Shown: positions 25,291 through 34,200 of the stretch, piece by piece
How the letters are laid out: each line of letters begins with the position of its first letter
Numbering within the stretch: position 1 is the first letter of the stretch
Assembly (NCBI RefSeq): GCF_009696675.1
Contig: NZ_VULN01000004.1
Location: forward strand, 1-64,000
Direction of reading: 5' to 3'
DNA from: Acidaminococcus fermentans
GTDB lineage: Bacteria > Bacillota > Negativicutes > Acidaminococcales > Acidaminococcaceae
Length of the DNA stretch: 64,000 nt
Position numbers and translations under genes: made by a program
The notes under the pieces: model-generated
The model's input: only the letters and a program-made list of their open reading frames with translations
The model's database searches: none
Told to the model about the DNA's origin: nothing

Positions 25291-25902
25291 TTAAAAGGTA
25301 AGGTCCATCCCTCCGTACAGGTGATGGTCTCTCACACCCACCTGGGCCTGGATGAATTTCCCCACCGGGATGCCGGCGCCGTAGTTGAAATGGCTGCCGT
25401 CATATTCTCCCATGAGATTCATGGAAAGACCCAGGAGTCTGGTTTCTTTTTCCACGGCATAGAAACCGTGCTTGTACTGGTCTCCGGTCCCCACCCCGCC
25501 GTGGATCTTCCAGCCGGCGGCCAGGGCCTTGGTGACAGCCACATAGCCCCGCCGGTCATTCCGGTCTCCGATATCCTCCACGCCAATGGCGATAGCAGGG
25601 GTCAGCGGGGTTTCCCGGAGCACCTGGAGTTTGGCGCTGACGGTGCCGTAGGATCCGTCATGTTTGGTATCCACATGGCTGCCGGCCACTTCGATGCCCA
25701 GAGGCAGGGCGATGTTGCCCCGTACATTCCGGCCTTCCTTGGTCCAGTCCAGTCCGGCGGACACATGGCCGGGCATCCGGACGTAGCCAGAAGGGGCGTT
25801 GATGATGCCGCTGGTGCCGCTGGGAGTGGTTTTGGCTTCTGCAGCCCCAAAAGGCAGCGCCGCCAGGGCACACAGCAGGGCAGCGGTCAGTTGTCTCTTC
25901 AT
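25291..25902 (-). CDS. Small predicted outer-membrane beta-barrel protein
   Basis: 203 residues: signal peptide (1-23, ending GAAEA), then alternating hydrophobic/polar beta strands, ending in aromatic YGGMDLTF as outer-membrane proteins do. The start of the mature part (GIINAPSGYVRMPGHVSAG) resembles the first strand of YjbH-like proteins, but the match is too slight to name it. Its place between lpxD and an LpxL-type gene, with a four-base overlap with lpxD, suggests a role in LPS or outer-membrane assembly. Confidence 0.7.
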   Translation of the reverse strand: MKRQLTAALLCALAALPFGAAEAKTTPSGTSGIINAPSGYVRMPGHVSAGLDWTKEGRNVRGNIALPLGIEVAGSHVDTKHDGSYGTVSAKLQVLRETPLTPAIAIGVEDIGDRNDRRGYVAVTKALAAGWKIHGGVGTGDQYKHGFYAVEKETRLLGLSMNLMGEYDGSHFNYGAGIPVGKFIQAQVGVRDHHLYGGMDLTF

Positions 25903-26939
25903 GGTTGTTCCTTCTTTCCTTTTTCCAGTGCTTCCACGGTTTTTTCCAGCTGACGGAGCCGTTTCAGGGCAGCTCCCAGCTTCCGTTCATTGGCGGTCTG
26001 CCGCAGCCAGTCCACATGGGGCTGGGCAGGGAAGCCGGCCCACACCACATTGTCCGGCACGTCGCTGATGATCCCGGTACGGCCGGCAAAGGTGCAGTTG
26101 CTGCCGATTTTCAGATGGCCGGCGGTAGCAGCCTGGCCCCCGAAGGTGGTGTTGTTCCCAACAGTGACACTGCCGGAAATGCCCACATGGGCCACCAGGA
26201 TGCAGTTTTCGCCGATGATGTCATTATGGCCCACATGGACCAGATTGTCGATCTTGGTGCCTTTGCCGATCACCGTGCTGTCCACGGTAGCCCGGTCGAT
26301 GCAGGTGTTGCAGCCGATTTCCACATCGTCTCCCAGGACCACGTTCCCGGTCTGGAGCACTTTGGTGTGTTTGCCGTTGGCGGTGATGTACCCGAAGCCG
26401 TCTCCGCCGATGACACAGCCGGCCTGGAGAATCACCCGGTCCCCCACCACACAGTCTTCCCGCACCGTCACGTTGGAATACAGGGTGCAGTCAGCACCGA
26501 TCTTCGCATGGCGTCCCACGTACACATGGGGATAGATCACCGTGTTGTCCCCGATTTCCGCATCTTCCGCCACATAGGCAAAGGGCAGGATGGCCACATT
26601 CTTCCCCACTTTGGCCGTGGGATGGATGAAGGCGTATTGGCTGATGCCCTTTTTCACCGCTTCCGGGGGACGGAACATCTGGAGCAGCACCGCAAAAGCG
26701 GCCCGGGGATTTTCCACGGCCAGTACAGCCTGTTCTCCCCTGAATTCCGCTCCCCGGGGAATCATGATGGCCCCGGCCCGGGACCGTCCGGCCACTTCCA
26801 GATAGGGAGGCACCGCAAAGGAAATCTGATCCTTCTGGGCTTCTTCCAGTCCATTGACCCCCTTGAGGACCATTCCGGGGTCACCCTGGAGGATTTCCCC
26901 TTTCAACAATGTTGCCAGTTCCTGTAAGGTTTTTTCCAT
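25899..26939 (-). CDS. lpxD: UDP-3-O-acylglucosamine N-acyltransferase LpxD
   Basis: 346 residues: N-terminal uridine-binding domain (1 to about 105, with SFAVPPYL), a hexapeptide beta-helix with catalytic His in NLVHVGHND, and a C-terminal helix. Third step of lipid A synthesis. I chose ATG 26939 because AAAGGA lies at suitable distance; two in-frame ATGs just upstream lack a site. Confidence 0.95.
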   Translation of the reverse strand: MEKTLQELATLLKGEILQGDPGMVLKGVNGLEEAQKDQISFAVPPYLEVAGRSRAGAIMIPRGAEFRGEQAVLAVENPRAAFAVLLQMFRPPEAVKKGISQYAFIHPTAKVGKNVAILPFAYVAEDAEIGDNTVIYPHVYVGRHAKIGADCTLYSNVTVREDCVVGDRVILQAGCVIGGDGFGYITANGKHTKVLQTGNVVLGDDVEIGCNTCIDRATVDSTVIGKGTKIDNLVHVGHNDIIGENCILVAHVGISGSVTVGNNTTFGGQAATAGHLKIGSNCTFAGRTGIISDVPDNVVWAGFPAQPHVDWLRQTANERKLGAALKRLRQLEKTVEALEKGKKEQP

Positions 26940-27007
26940 TTCCAGCATCCTTTCCATTTCATGATGGTACGGGAAAAAGGGCGAACAGTGTCCGCCCTTA
27001 TCGAATC

Positions 27008-27412
27008 TTATTTCATTGCTTTGATGATGTCATCGGTGACGTCCACACCGCCCTGAGGGACGGCTTCCTTCACCAGGATGGCGCTCAGGTTCTTTTCTTT
27101 GGCAACGGATGCGGCGGCCGCGTCAAAACTGCCTTTCACCTTGGCCTGGGCTTCTGCCTGGAGGCTGTGCATCTTCTGGCTCTTTTCCGTCAGAATCTTC
27201 TGGGCTTCTTCCTGGCTCTTGCCGGCGGTTTCCTGGTTCAGTTCCTCTTCCATGGCCTTGCCCTTGGTCTGGAGGTCCTGGGTGGCATCCTTGAACACCT
27301 GGCTTTCCGTCTGGACCTTATTCATGTCCACCACACCGAACTGGGCGTTCCGCCCGCAGCCAAAGGACAGCATGGCTGCTGCCACTACACAGAGAATCAT
27401 TGCTTTTTTCAT
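27008..27412 (-). CDS. OmpH/Skp-like periplasmic chaperone, lipoprotein form
   Basis: 134 residues. Signal peptide with a Cys in SFGCGR that fits a lipobox, then FGVVDMNKVQTES (Skp/OmpH start), a helical hairpin of about 70 residues and the closing strand ILVKEAVPQGGVDVTDDI. Skp holds unfolded outer-membrane proteins on the way to BamA. It is one of three consecutive family members between lpxD and bamA. Confidence 0.85.
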   Translation of the reverse strand: MKKAMILCVVAAAMLSFGCGRNAQFGVVDMNKVQTESQVFKDATQDLQTKGKAMEEELNQETAGKSQEEAQKILTEKSQKMHSLQAEAQAKVKGSFDAAAASVAKEKNLSAILVKEAVPQGGVDVTDDIIKAMK

Positions 27413-27427
27413 GTTGTTCCATCCCTC

Positions 27428-28360
27428 TTAGTAAACAATTTGCTGGACGACCGTGTTCACTTCGTCAGTGATGTCGTCGGCGCTGATATTGGCTCTCGGA
27501 TTCCGGAAAATCAGCGTGTATTTCCGGCTGAGATTGACTTTCTTAATGGCGCTGAGGATATCACTGTCGATTTCCTCCCGCATCTGTTTTTCCTTGTCTT
27601 CCTGCTGCTGGATCTCCTTGTCCATGGACTGGAGCAGTTTATCCAGTTCCGGCTGGCCTTCCTGGTTCTGGGGAGTTTTCCCGGTGAGAGAAAGCCCTGT
27701 CTGTTCCTGGACCACCTGACCGGCCAGTTCCTTGGAAAAGGCCTGGAGCCGTGCCTGGGAAGCAGCCACGTCCGCAGCCATCTGCTGCTGGAGCCACTGC
27801 TCCTTTTCCGCTTCCACATCCGCCCGGTCCTTCTGGCGTTTGTCCAACAGTTCCTGCTGTTCCTGGAGAAGCGCTTTCTGGGCTTCATCGCTCATTTTCA
27901 CGCTGCTCAGCTTCAGCCGCAGGTTGAACAGAGGGATCCGGTATTTTTCTTCCACCGCATCCCGGTCCGCCTTCACCCGGCTTTCCGCTTCCTCTTTCAA
28001 GGCTGCCCGTTTTTTCCGGAGCAGGTCCTGTTCCTGGGCCCGTTTCTCCGCCACCTGGGCAGACCACTGGGCTGACTGGAACTGGCCCTTGCCGGCTTCC
28101 CGGACTTTCTTCATCTGTCCCAGGAGAGCCAGCTGCTGCTGGCCGTTTTCCTTCTGCCGTTCCCGCAGCCATTTGGCGGTTTCCAGCTGTTCCTTCCGGC
28201 GCTGCCATTCCTTGTACTTGGGGTGCTGTTCCACCAGCCGGTCCCAGTCCACCACGGCGAACCGTGGCTTGTCCTGCCGGAAGGGAAGCTGCCACCGGGA
28301 AAAACCGCAGCCGGACAGGAGAAGAAGACCTGCCAGCAGAAGACTGAGCCATCTGCCCAT
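27428..28360 (-). CDS. Long OmpH/Skp-like lipoprotein with extended coiled coil
   Basis: 310 residues. Lipoprotein signal (LLLSGCGFSRW), Skp-like FAVVDWDRLVEQHPKY, then very long Lys/Glu/Gln-rich helices (about 60-240) and a final strand segment ISADDITDEVNTVVQQIVY. It is about twice the length of its two neighbours and appears to hold an internal repeat of the Skp unit (MSDEAQKALLQEQQELLDK). It may be a longer chaperone or a spacer between membranes; function is inferred from family and place. Confidence 0.75.
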   Translation of the reverse strand: MGRWLSLLLAGLLLLSGCGFSRWQLPFRQDKPRFAVVDWDRLVEQHPKYKEWQRRKEQLETAKWLRERQKENGQQQLALLGQMKKVREAGKGQFQSAQWSAQVAEKRAQEQDLLRKKRAALKEEAESRVKADRDAVEEKYRIPLFNLRLKLSSVKMSDEAQKALLQEQQELLDKRQKDRADVEAEKEQWLQQQMAADVAASQARLQAFSKELAGQVVQEQTGLSLTGKTPQNQEGQPELDKLLQSMDKEIQQQEDKEKQMREEIDSDILSAIKKVNLSRKYTLIFRNPRANISADDITDEVNTVVQQIVY

Positions 28361-28384
28361 GAGCCATCCCCTCCTGTCCCGGAA

Positions 28385-28864
28385 TTATTTCTTGGCTTTT
28401 TTCAGCTGGGCGGTTACATCCGCCGTAACGTCCAGACCGCCATAGACCACAGCACCCTGGTTGACCACCACGGTGAGGCCCTTGGTCTTGCCTACGGCCA
28501 CAATGGCGTCATCCACTTCTTTCTTGACCGGTTCAATCAGTTCCTTCTGCTTGTCTTCCAGTTTTTTCTGGTATTCCGCAGCCAGTTTCTGTTTGTCCGC
28601 ATCGCTCATGTTCTTGGACTTTTCTTCAAACTCCTTCCGGCTGTCTTCAGCAGCCTGCTGGAGCTGGGTCTGGGCATCTGCCAGACCGGGAGCCGCAGCC
28701 ATCACCTGGTTGTAGTTCACTTTGCCGATGGCCGAATTCATGGTGGCGTCACCGCCTCCCAGGTTCTTGCCCTGGATGGCCAGGACGAAGATCCCAACCA
28801 CCATAATGGCCGCAATAGCCAGAGAAATGACCTTGACATTTTTCTTGTGGGCCAATTCCATCAT
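28385..28864 (-). CDS. OmpH/Skp-like periplasmic chaperone, membrane-anchored
   Basis: 159 residues with an N-terminal membrane segment (about 12-29) not followed by a clear cleavage site, then IGKVNYNQVMAAAPG, a helical hairpin (AQTQLQQAAEDSRKEFEEK ...) and the closing LTVVVNQGAVVYGGLDVT. Matches the Skp/OmpH family in order and length. It directly follows bamA in the transcript, as skp follows bamA in many diderms. Confidence 0.87.
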   Translation of the reverse strand: MMELAHKKNVKVISLAIAAIMVVGIFVLAIQGKNLGGGDATMNSAIGKVNYNQVMAAAPGLADAQTQLQQAAEDSRKEFEEKSKNMSDADKQKLAAEYQKKLEDKQKELIEPVKKEVDDAIVAVGKTKGLTVVVNQGAVVYGGLDVTADVTAQLKKAKK

Positions 28865-28901
28865 TTTACTATCCCTGCTTCCTTGTTATGCAATTTGTTT
28901 A

Positions 28902-31115
28902 TCAGAACTGACCGCCAAAGCTGAAGTGGAAGCGGCCTCCACGGTCGCTGCTTTCCAGCCGGTAGCCATAGTCTAGCTTAATGGGACCCAGCGGGGAATT
29001 GATCCGGAGACCGATACCCACAGAGTTCTTCAGTTTGCCCAGGTCGTAATTGGATTCGTCGTATTCCTTGCTCCAGGCGTAGCCTGCATCGGTAAAGAAT
29101 ACCCCCTGGACTTTCTTGATGATGGGATACCGGAATTCCAGGGATCCCTTCACCATGCTGTTGCCCTTGAACTGGTCATCCCGGTAACCCCGGAGGATGT
29201 CGCTGCCGCCTAAGCTGAAGCGCTGGGACAGAGGCATATCCCCGTTGGCATAGCCGGCTCCCAGGTTGAGAGCCCACACATTGTCCTTGCCCATCCGGTA
29301 GTAGTACCGGTAGTCGGCCTGGTATTTCTGGAAGTTGAAGTCCCCGCCGAAGGAGGCCACTTCCACGGAATAGGCCGTCCGTTTCCCTTCCCGGGGATCG
29401 TAGATGTTGTCCCGGGTATCCAGGGTACGGGCAAAGGTGATGCTCCGGGTGATCCCGAAGTTCTTCTTCATCCGTTCGTGTTTGTCCCAATCGAAGTCGT
29501 CAGGATATTCGTGGATATAGTCATAGCCATTTTGTCCGGCTTCGAACCACTGAGTGCCGTAGCCGCTGACGGGTTTCTTGTATTTGTCGTCCCGGTTCTT
29601 CAGGGTGATGCTGTTGGTGATGAATTCGTTGTCGGTGACCCGGCTGAAGAACAGTTCCTCACCGGTACGTTTCTTGTAGTACCGGGCGATTTCATCCCCG
29701 TCCCGATTGTAGTCCACGTACTCGTTGGTCATGTTGTAGAAGGTGAAGCCGGCAGTAGTTTCCTTGTCATCGATCCAGGGCTTCACATAGGACACTTCGA
29801 AGTTGGCCTTGGTTTCAGAGTCGCCGCCGAATTCCCAACGGGCGCTGACACTGTCCCCGGTGCCCATGAAGTTCTTGTCCCCGATGCTGACCATACCCAG
29901 GAAGCCGTCGGCATCACTGTAGCCGGCGCCGATCCCGAAGGTACCGGTGCTGGTTTCCACCACGGACACTTCCACGGAAACAGTGTTGGGCATCTGGCCC
30001 GGGTTCAGACGGATGTTCACGTCTTCAAAGAAGCCCAGGTTGTAGATCTTCTGCATGGCCCGGCGGGCTTTCTTGGCATTGAAGGGTTCGCCCTTCTTCA
30101 TGCGCATTTCCCGGATAACCACGTAATCCTTGGTCTTGGTGTTGCCCTTCACCCGGAAATCTTCGATGACCCCTTCCGCCACCTGGACGATGAGCCGTCC
30201 GTCCGGCTGCATCCGCACATCGGCCACTTTGGCCAAGATGTAGCCCTGCTGGCTGTAAAGGCTTTCCACCTTCCGGGCGCCGATGTTCACATCCCGGGAG
30301 TTCAGGACCTTCCCGATGGGCAGATCCAGTTCTTTTTTAATGTCCCCGGTAGAGATCACCGTGTTCCCTTCAATATCCAGGTCCGTAAGCACAGGATTTT
30401 CTTCCAGCTGGTATTTGATCTGGACCCCTTCCGGGACTTTGGTGAACACCGGACGAATATCGTAGAACCAGCCGGTTTCGTAGAGAGCCCGGATATCATC
30501 CTGGAGCCCTTCCTTGGTGAACTTGGTGCCGGCCGGCATCTTCAGCACGTCTGCCAGTTTGGCCGGATCCTCATGGGAGGCGCCTTCCAGGGTGACCTTG
30601 GTGACAGTCTGGCCGATAAAGGGAAGGGATTCCTTTTCCACTTTGGCATACTGGTTTTCCTGGGTGGTGATATCATAGTCGGACAGGACGGACTGCTGGA
30701 GGATACTCCGGCCCGGCAGCTGCTTGTTCTGGGCTTCCTGGATTTCCTTCTGCTGGGTCATCCGGGCTTCCAGCTGTTCTTCATCAGCCTGGGCCTTTTC
30801 CTGTTCCTGTTCCAGTTTCTTCTTGCCGACCTTTTCGATATAAGTGACACCGTTCCGGCGGACTTCCCGATATCTGGGCTGTTCTTCTTCAGCAGGAGCT
30901 GCTGGAGCAGCCGCTTCCGCCGGCTGGGCAGCAGTCTGGCTCTCCGGAGCCACCTCGATGGTTCCGATGCCCTGTCCTTCTTTGGCGGCCGTTTTGTGCG
31001 GCCCCAGTTCCACTTCCTGGCTGTGGGTGATTTCTGCGGCATAGACCGGAGTGGTCATGGCCAGAGATGCCAAGACAGCGACGGACAGCTGCCGCCAGTT
31101 TACATGTTTTTTCAT
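28902..31115 (-). CDS. bamA: Outer-membrane protein assembly factor BamA (Omp85)
   Basis: 737 residues. Signal peptide (1-27), a low-complexity Ala/Glu/Gln region (about 45-140) unusual for BamA, about three POTRA domains (about 160-400), then a 16-strand barrel with GGSDILRGY (the VRGF-type loop motif) and GLRINSPLGPIKLDYGY near the end, closing FHFSFGGQF. Inserts barrel proteins in the outer membrane. E. coli BamA has five POTRA domains; the reduced number is common in Negativicutes. The Skp-like genes follow. Confidence 0.95.
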   Translation of the reverse strand: MKKHVNWRQLSVAVLASLAMTTPVYAAEITHSQEVELGPHKTAAKEGQGIGTIEVAPESQTAAQPAEAAAPAAPAEEEQPRYREVRRNGVTYIEKVGKKKLEQEQEKAQADEEQLEARMTQQKEIQEAQNKQLPGRSILQQSVLSDYDITTQENQYAKVEKESLPFIGQTVTKVTLEGASHEDPAKLADVLKMPAGTKFTKEGLQDDIRALYETGWFYDIRPVFTKVPEGVQIKYQLEENPVLTDLDIEGNTVISTGDIKKELDLPIGKVLNSRDVNIGARKVESLYSQQGYILAKVADVRMQPDGRLIVQVAEGVIEDFRVKGNTKTKDYVVIREMRMKKGEPFNAKKARRAMQKIYNLGFFEDVNIRLNPGQMPNTVSVEVSVVETSTGTFGIGAGYSDADGFLGMVSIGDKNFMGTGDSVSARWEFGGDSETKANFEVSYVKPWIDDKETTAGFTFYNMTNEYVDYNRDGDEIARYYKKRTGEELFFSRVTDNEFITNSITLKNRDDKYKKPVSGYGTQWFEAGQNGYDYIHEYPDDFDWDKHERMKKNFGITRSITFARTLDTRDNIYDPREGKRTAYSVEVASFGGDFNFQKYQADYRYYYRMGKDNVWALNLGAGYANGDMPLSQRFSLGGSDILRGYRDDQFKGNSMVKGSLEFRYPIIKKVQGVFFTDAGYAWSKEYDESNYDLGKLKNSVGIGLRINSPLGPIKLDYGYRLESSDRGGRFHFSFGGQF

Positions 31116-31171
31116 AGAGTACCCTCCGTACAGGTTTTTGCTGTCAGTATCTACTTGAAAATCAACGATTA

Positions 31172-31196
31172 ATTATACCATATCCCGTTTATTATA
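31172..31196 (-). promoter_or_regulatory. Two promoter -10 boxes upstream of bamA
   Basis: Two copies of GGTATAAT on the minus strand (-10 boxes at 31172-31177 and 31191-31196), 19 bases apart, in an AT-rich stretch between the tamB terminator and bamA. The -35 regions are weak. They could be two start sites for the long bamA-to-lpxI transcript. Confidence 0.45.
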
Positions 31197-31238
31197 CCTT
31201 CTATGGGATAATATTTCCAGTCCTGGAGTGTGAAAAAA

Positions 31239-31289
31239 GGGGTGTGAATAAATTCACACCCCGGTCACAGGCTGTTGCAAAGGCAACAG
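31239..31289 (-). terminator. Double hairpin terminator after tamB
   Basis: First stem in the direction of transcription: CTGTTGC-CTTT-GCAACAG (31272-31289). Second: GGGGTGTGAA-TTTA-TTCACACCCC (31239-31262), followed by a T run. Both stems belong to stem families seen elsewhere in the window. Confidence 0.82.
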
Positions 31290-31298
31290 TCCCTTCTT

Positions 31299-34200
31299 TT
31301 AAAACCTCGTCCGATACTGTACCCCATACCACCGGTTGTTGTCTTCATCGATGGATACACCCAGATGGACTTTGGGAGCCACCCGGTACCCGGCGTACAG
31401 GTTATGTTCTTCTCCGTCGAAGCTGGTGGTATAGCCCAGCAGCAGCTTCCGGCCGAAATACCGGCTCAGCAGCACGTTGTACTGGCGCCGTTCCTGACCG
31501 GTGGCTTCGTTGGCCCGGTTGGTATCTGCGGAGAAGGATACCAGGTTCTGGACATTGCCGCTGTAGATCCGCAGTTCGTCCAGACCCAGGGCGTCCTTGA
31601 TGGCGTCTTCCACATCCGCCAGGAAGGTCATCTGGAGCCCGGCATCCACCAAACCTCTCCAGGCATCGTCCCCCAGGCTGGCGTCGTCGGTTTTCAGGGT
31701 CAGGAACCGCTTCAGGGTGTTTTCATCCTGGGGCGGATCACTGGACAGTTTGATCACAATGTTGTCCAGGCTGAGCGGCCCGCTGGCCTTGGCCAGGATA
31801 TTGTACTGTCCCAGACGGGTAAAGGCCGACATGTTCACATTGGGCACAAAGGTCCCAGGACGGGGCCAGTAGATTTCCCCGAACCCGATGTTGAACGGAG
31901 TGCCCAGATATTTCAGCCGGCTGCCCCGGTTCACCCGGATGCTGCCGTTGATCTGGGGAAAGGCCGTGCTGCCCATAATGTGGAACTGGCCTTTCAGCCA
32001 CAAGTCCATAAAGGCTGCATTGTACAAATGGAGATTGTTCCCCAGGTCCACGTCGATATCCAGTCCGATGTCCGAATTTCCCTCCCCGAATTCCGGGATG
32101 GCGGACAGCCCCAGATACCCTTTGTCCAGTTTGATGTTCCCGCTGAGGAAGGGTTTGTTTTCCTTGTGCTCCAGGTCGAAGTTCCCGTTGAGTTTCCCCT
32201 TCACCATGGAAGAGACCAGTTCCACATCCTTGATGGCCAGATTCAGATGGTAGGGTTTCCCGGACACATCATTGAGAAGATAGGAACCGGATGCGGTGAT
32301 GCTGCCGTTTTTCCCGGTAGTGGTGGAGAATTCCTTCAGGGTAATGGTCTTGCCGCTGAATTCCCCATGGAACTTCATGTTGTCGAAAGTATTGTCCAGG
32401 CCCCGGAATTTTACGGTACCCCCGTCCAGATCAATGGATCCGTTCAGGCTGTAGTCCTCCAGGGTACCGGTAATATCCACCCGGCCGCTGGTGGGGCCGT
32501 CCGCCCACTGGACCCATTTGGTCAGGGTGGGCAGGATGGCCAGGTTCCCGTTGTCCAGACGGACTTCCAGGTTCATCCGGGACTGGGGATTCTTCCGTTT
32601 GGACACCGGCCGGAGCAGGTCCATGGGGAAAGTGCCGTAGGCACTGATCTTGTACACGTCCCGTTGGATCAGGAACTGGTCCAGATGGAACATGTCATTC
32701 CGGAGGGTAACCATGCCGTACACATTGTCAAAAGCCACTCCGCTGATGCTTCCCTCCTTCATTTCCAGAGAGAAGTTCCCGTTGGGATCGTCCAGGTTCC
32801 CTTTCAGCTGGGCCACAATGTTCAGTTTTCCGTTCACATCCGGAGGATTGTCCATGCCCACGGTGAGCAGCTTGGCATTGGCCTCACTGGTGGCCAGTTC
32901 CAGGTCGATGGTCCGTTTCCGCATGTCAAAGTTCCCCTGGGCGGCCAGGAGCCCGCCGCCGCTTTCCCGGGCCTGGAGCTTCCGGATCTGCCACAGACCC
33001 AGATGGGTGTAAATATCGAAATCCGCCGAAGCAAAGGGCACTCCGGCCACTTTCCCGTCTTCCACTTTGCCGATGATTGTCATGCCGGTCCGGGGGCCGT
33101 CCGGATTGGCTTCGATACGTCCGGACAGATAGCCGTCCACGTCCGCTTTGATGCCCCCCATCTGGAGCAGGGACCGGACATTGCCTTTGGTTACGTCCAC
33201 GGTCCACTGGAACAGCTTCCGGTCAAAGTCGAATTTGGCTTTCAGGGCATAGTCCCCGCCGGTTTTCTGCTGGAAGGTGCCCTGGAAGGTGTTTACATGG
33301 CCGGCCTGGCTCTGGAAGGACAGGGCCAGCCCGGTGAATTCCACTCCGTTGATCAGCACGGAATCCGACGACAGGACCCCCTGGAACAGGGGCCGGCTGG
33401 TGTGGCCGGTAATGCTGCCGCTGAAGTTCACGAATCCGGCCAGGTCCACACTGTCCTTCAGCCAGGGCAGCCGGAGCAGGTTGATGTTTTTGGCGTCCAT
33501 CCCCAGATCCAGGAACCCGTCCCGGCTGACGGTGCCGCTGAACTGGGCAGCGCAGGTCAGAGCCTGGACATGGAAATCTTTCAGATGAAGGAGCTTCCCG
33601 TCATAGGTGTAGTCTCCGTCCACTTCGTCCACCAGGAATTTGTTTACGGACCCGTCCCAGGCGTGGACATGGCCGGTGAAAGAAGGATTGGACAGGGTCC
33701 CCTTCACGGCAATGGTATTGGTCAGATTCCCGGTAACCGGCCAGGGGGAATGGAAAGCTTCGCTGAAGGGCTCCAGCCGGACGCCCCGGGTTTCCAGGGT
33801 CAGGTCCAGCTGAGGCTCGCTGCCGGAAAGGTCCACGCTGCCGTCCAGTACATGGGTGCCCTGGGCCAGGTTCACTTCCACCTTGTGGAAGCTGGCTTTC
33901 CGGTCCTTCCATTCCAGAGCTCCGTGGGCTTCCTGGATGGTCTGGCCCAGCAGTTCTCCCTCCCGGAAGGAGAAGGCCCCGAAGGCTCCCGGTGCGTCGG
34001 CGGTACCGGATAGGAGCAGGTGGGTGGAAAGCAGACCTTTGCCTTCCTGGCCCACAGCGGCCAGGAGAGGATCCACCGGCAGGTCGGTAATATAGATATC
34101 TCCCTGGAGCTGCCCCCCTTTCAGACTGGCGGTGCCGGCCAGGGCGCCCCCTTCTTCCGTATAGCCGGAAATCCGGCTGAGGGTGAAATTGCTGCCGTCC

